Assembly: GCA_049340005.1 (NCBI GenBank)
Contig: JBMPIY010000014.1
Length of the DNA: 64,000 nt
Origin: CAXBDP01 sp963974465
GTDB lineage: Bacteria > Bacteroidota > Bacteroidia > Cytophagales > Cyclobacteriaceae
Strand: one strand, 5' to 3'
The position numbers were made by a program, and so were the translations under genes. Below, piece by piece: positions 61,529-64,000 of the stretch; position 1 is the first letter of the stretch, and every line of letters begins with the position of its first letter. Under the pieces are notes generated by a model, which worked only from the letters and a program-made list of their open reading frames with translations, made no database searches and was not told the DNA's origin.

Positions 61529-62692
61529 ATGAGAATTTTAGTCCTTCTATATTTTTTGGCTTTCCTTTTTGCTTGTGATTCTGGTTCTATAGAAATTTCT
61601 AATGTTGAAGTAAATGATGGCAATATTGAGCTTCAAGTCGTAGATTCCTTAATTATACAAACACTTCCTAGTGAAACTTACATACAGGATATCCATCCCA
61701 TAAATGGAAATATCCTGCTAATGCAGCGCAAGGGGAGAGGCCAAATATTAATGGAGGTAGATGCTAAGGGTACTGTCCTCCAAACTTTTGAGCAGCCATC
61801 GGAAGGGCCACAAAGAGTCGGTTCTACTCTCTTATCTGCTTGTTATTATGAGCAAGGTTTTGCCCTAATGGGGAGCTTCGGTTATCTGCTAATTACAGAC
61901 AATCGTTTTGAGCCAATAACTAGGAATAGAATTCCGATGGGCTATAATTTGGTGGCTTATCCGGGTTTCCGCCATCTGCAAGTTCTCAATATTAGAGGCA
62001 AGTCATTGCTTGTTATGTTTTATGGCCCACATACAGAAATTAACAATACTGAAGCTGCATATTATCAAGAATATGACCTATTAAGCATTTATGACCCTGA
62101 AACCGAAGAGTTTTCACCCTTAGGGAGCTTATCGGAAACAAGCGTATTCCGAAATGGTAAGGCTCATTATTTCTTAGATACCCGATTTCAGGTAGTTGGC
62201 GAGCAAGTTAAAGCTGTCATTAGTAGTGAAGATTTACTTTACACCCTTGAGGCCATCAATGGGGAAGTAAGCGTTCATCAAATTCCATTCGATGAATTTG
62301 TTCTCAAAGATGGCTATAGTCTAGGCGATCAAGGCTTGGACGAGCAAGAGGAAATTCGAGAAATCAGTGGTGCAATTCGTAGTTTTCTGCAAGTCGATGA
62401 CAAACAGGTTTTTATTTATTCTTCTGGCCTCCCGCTTAGTACTAGACAAGCGATTGCAGGCAATGGAAAAGATGAAGAAGCATGGGTAAAGCTCCGAAAA
62501 ACAATGCCCAATAAATATTTGATTACACAAGATGATAAGGCTATTAGTGAGATTATTCCTTTCCCTGAGAGAATTGGATACTTGGCAGCGGTAGATGCGG
62601 GAGGTAATATTTGGGCTTCACAGAATGTCGAAGCCTTAGATCAAGAACCTGAAGTGATCACACTATACAAATTAAGGATTATTGAGAATTGA
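61529..62692 (+). CDS. Lipoprotein of unknown function, tandem copy 1
   Basis: A 387-residue lipoprotein (FLAFLFACDSGS) with repeated beta-strand segments (IHPINGNILLMQRKGRG, YYEQGFALMGSFGYL) like a beta-propeller of the kind found in Bacteroidota 6-bladed-propeller proteins. It ends with NIWASQNVEALDQEPEVITLYKLRIIEN, almost the same in the following gene. A paralog follows at once. Function unknown; two GCGGGAGG copies (62428, 62597). Confidence 0.72.
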   Translation: MRILVLLYFLAFLFACDSGSIEISNVEVNDGNIELQVVDSLIIQTLPSETYIQDIHPINGNILLMQRKGRGQILMEVDAKGTVLQTFEQPSEGPQRVGSTLLSACYYEQGFALMGSFGYLLITDNRFEPITRNRIPMGYNLVAYPGFRHLQVLNIRGKSLLVMFYGPHTEINNTEAAYYQEYDLLSIYDPETEEFSPLGSLSETSVFRNGKAHYFLDTRFQVVGEQVKAVISSEDLLYTLEAINGEVSVHQIPFDEFVLKDGYSLGDQGLDEQEEIREISGAIRSFLQVDDKQVFIYSSGLPLSTRQAIAGNGKDEEAWVKLRKTMPNKYLITQDDKAISEIIPFPERIGYLAAVDAGGNIWASQNVEALDQEPEVITLYKLRIIEN

Positions 62693-62706
62693 TAAACCTA
62701 TTTATA

Positions 62707-63862
62707 ATGAAAGCTAACTTTTTCTTTCTTGCTGTTACTATAGCGTTTTTATACTCCTGCGACAAGCAAGACCAAACTTTTACTCATTCAGGTAAGTACA
62801 GTCTTGAAATTATTGATTCTGTGCAAATTGATAGGATTATTGGTTCTCATTCGATTGTAGCAGCACATCCAGAAAATGGAAACTTGCTATTATTAACTAA
62901 AAAAGGCGACTATCAAATGGTCCTTGTAATGTCGCAAGAAGGAGAAATCATTAAGGAGTTTGAACACTTAAGTGAAGGTCCATTAAGTGCAGGCATTATT
63001 TTAATATCCGCCACATTTTTTGAAGATGGATATGCATTGATGGGTGTTGGAAATATTGTTACTTACGATGCGAATTTTAATGTGAAGAAGAGAATAAATG
63101 TCCCGCTTAGTTTGGGCGGAATACTTGCCTCAAGAAGTAAGTTCCTAAGAGTAATAGAAAAGGATATTAGACCCCATTTTTTAATATTTTATGGTCCGAA
63201 GACCGAAAAAAAATCTACTGAAGCAGAGTATTACAATGAGTATAACCTCCTTTCCTTAGTAGATCCGGAAAATGAGACTATTGAACCTTATGGCTATTTC
63301 CATGATGGGAGTATGTTCAAGTCAGGTAAAGAGCTTTTCATTTTATCAGAACCTTGTTTGAACCCATTGCGGCGAAACAAAAGCTATAGTAGTAAATGAC
63401 ACTACTCTCTACACTTTTGATGCTTCGGGTAATGAGATAGATAAAGTCACTATCCCTTACGACGATTATGTATTGCTAAAAGGATTTTCCTTGGGTGAAT
63501 TGGGTTTAGAAGAGCAAATGAAAATGCGAGAAGTGCCTGGGGCGCCATTAGGTTTACTTCATACAAATGGATTGGATATTATCTCTTATAGATCAGGAAT
63601 CCCTGAGCAAAAAGCAATTGATTTGTTCGGCTCAAACCGTGAAAACTATGACAAGGAAGTGTATGAAAAGGTAAACCCTCGAAAAGTAATCATCCTAAAA
63701 GATGGGAGGCTAGTTAGTGATGTATTACCCATTCCACAGAAGCTTACTGATTTGGAAATAGTCGATCCATTTGGGAATATTTGGGCTTCGCAAAATGTGA
63801 ATATTCTTGATGAAGAACCAGAGGTGGTTACAATCTACAAACTGAGAATAGTAGAGAATTAA
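62707..63862 (+). pseudogene. Lipoprotein of unknown function, tandem copy 2, frameshifted
   Basis: A paralog of the preceding gene, starting at MKANFFFLAVTIAFLYSCD, where Cys marks a lipoprotein. It shares HPENGNLLLLTKKG, the YGPKTE...EAEYYNEYNLLSL block and the NIWASQNVNILDEEPEVVTIYKLRIVEN ending. After SEPCLNP the frame runs off at a CCC at 63363-63365; removing one C restores HCGETKAIVVND and joins the remainder (frame visible again from 63473). It may be a decayed duplicate, phase-variable, or a sequencing error. After its stop (63862) the last 138 bases hold nothing I can identify. Confidence 0.8.
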
Positions 63863-64000
63863 TTATTGATTTCTCATTCCTTTATTTTATGAAATTCATT
63901 TCCTCTCACTATTAAAACTAAGATAGGGTTACTCATTTAGGTCACTAAACATTGTATATCAATATATTAAATAGTATATTAGAGGATAAAATCACGCTTA

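Larger units (their letters stand above)
306..62604. repeat. Interspersed octamer GCGGGAGG, 41 copies across the window
   Basis: By eye I find 41 exact copies. Plus-strand copies start at 306, 2853, 13172, 16289, 16631, 19787, 21948, 23621, 26975, 31104, 32719, 37662, 40600, 46029, 49125, 52933, 53986, 58728, 61413 and 62597. Minus-strand copies (CCTCCCGC on plus) start at 1031, 5068, 10209, 10645, 16608, 18729, 22994, 27720, 32412, 34358, 36116, 40081, 40743, 42513, 44581, 46352, 49995, 53167, 56091, 58909 and 62428. Two copies are intergenic (32412, 36116) and the rest lie inside genes. Sense copies are read as AGG, (x)RE or GR, and antisense copies as SSR, LP or PP, so no single protein motif explains them. 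The base after the motif is A in 21 copies and T in 11. With an assumed 40% GC, independent bases predict about 0.5 copies on both strands. The function is unknown; a few copies may have been missed by eye. Confidence 0.93.

Overview
This window looks like chromosomal DNA of a gliding-type Bacteroidota, most likely order Cytophagales; the genus cannot be told from the sequence. The evidence is the gliding lipoprotein GldH and a RicT/PSP1 protein, LytTR/LytS-type two-component signalling, many Bacteroidota-type promoters (TAnnTTTG -7 elements with few Shine-Dalgarno sequences), Tat- and lipoprotein-exported oxidoreductases, a CBM9-type outer-membrane barrel protein and DUF1080/DUF3667/YceI families. 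Base composition is AT-rich, about 40% GC by eye.

Layout. 1-3333 is the 3' part of sbcC. 3548-9555 is a one-directional nitric-oxide-defence cluster: Rrf2 regulator, cbb3-like heme-copper subunit, di-heme cytochrome c, two small membrane proteins, group III truncated hemoglobin, a 4-TM protein, RIC iron-sulfur repair protein and a second hemerythrin. 9628-23210 is mostly minus-strand housekeeping and export: gamma-glutamyltransferase, M24 peptidase, MATE pump, NUDIX hydrolase, a frameshifted DmpA peptidase, a CBM9 barrel protein, a LytTR/LytS pair and rlmD. 23357-30481 holds an FkbM methyltransferase, a higBA toxin-antitoxin pair, a PLP decarboxylase, a CLC-F-type fluoride antiporter under a fluoride riboswitch, and a YceI-barrel-YceI operon. 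30799-33153 holds a tiny basic protein, a DinB-like protein, a RAYT transposase bracketed by hairpin repeats, and msrA. 33193-41912 holds leuS, an amidohydrolase, an SPFH-membrane protein-RHH-zinc ribbon operon, an alpha/beta hydrolase and a GDPD.

41914-52070 is a divergent sugar-oxidation locus. A six-gene minus operon (MFS transporter, hydroxypyruvate-isomerase-like protein, GMC oxidoreductase, Gfo/Idh/MocA protein, gluconate-2-dehydrogenase subunit-3-like protein, TIM-barrel isomerase) faces a three-gene plus operon (Gfo/Idh/MocA, TIM-barrel isomerase, DUF1080 hydrolase). Together they resemble an oxidise-to-3-keto-sugar-then-cleave pathway. 52121-64000 holds a trans-sulfuration-type PLP enzyme, an SDR, gldH, ricT, purD, recQ, kdsD and a tandem pair of unknown lipoproteins, the second broken by a frameshift.

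The most unusual signal is at the DNA level. The non-palindromic octamer GCGGGAGG occurs 41 times (20 on plus, 21 on minus), about one per 1.6 kb, where base composition predicts well under one. It lies in nearly every kind of gene, in all reading phases and on both strands, using codons that look rare here. It therefore looks like a genome-wide recognition word (Chi-like, uptake-sequence-like or HIP1-like) rather than a protein motif. Second-rank observations are the RAYT/repeat element, the cbb3-like enzyme in an NO-defence operon, the fluoride riboswitch-CLC-F pair, the keto-sugar locus and two frameshifted genes.
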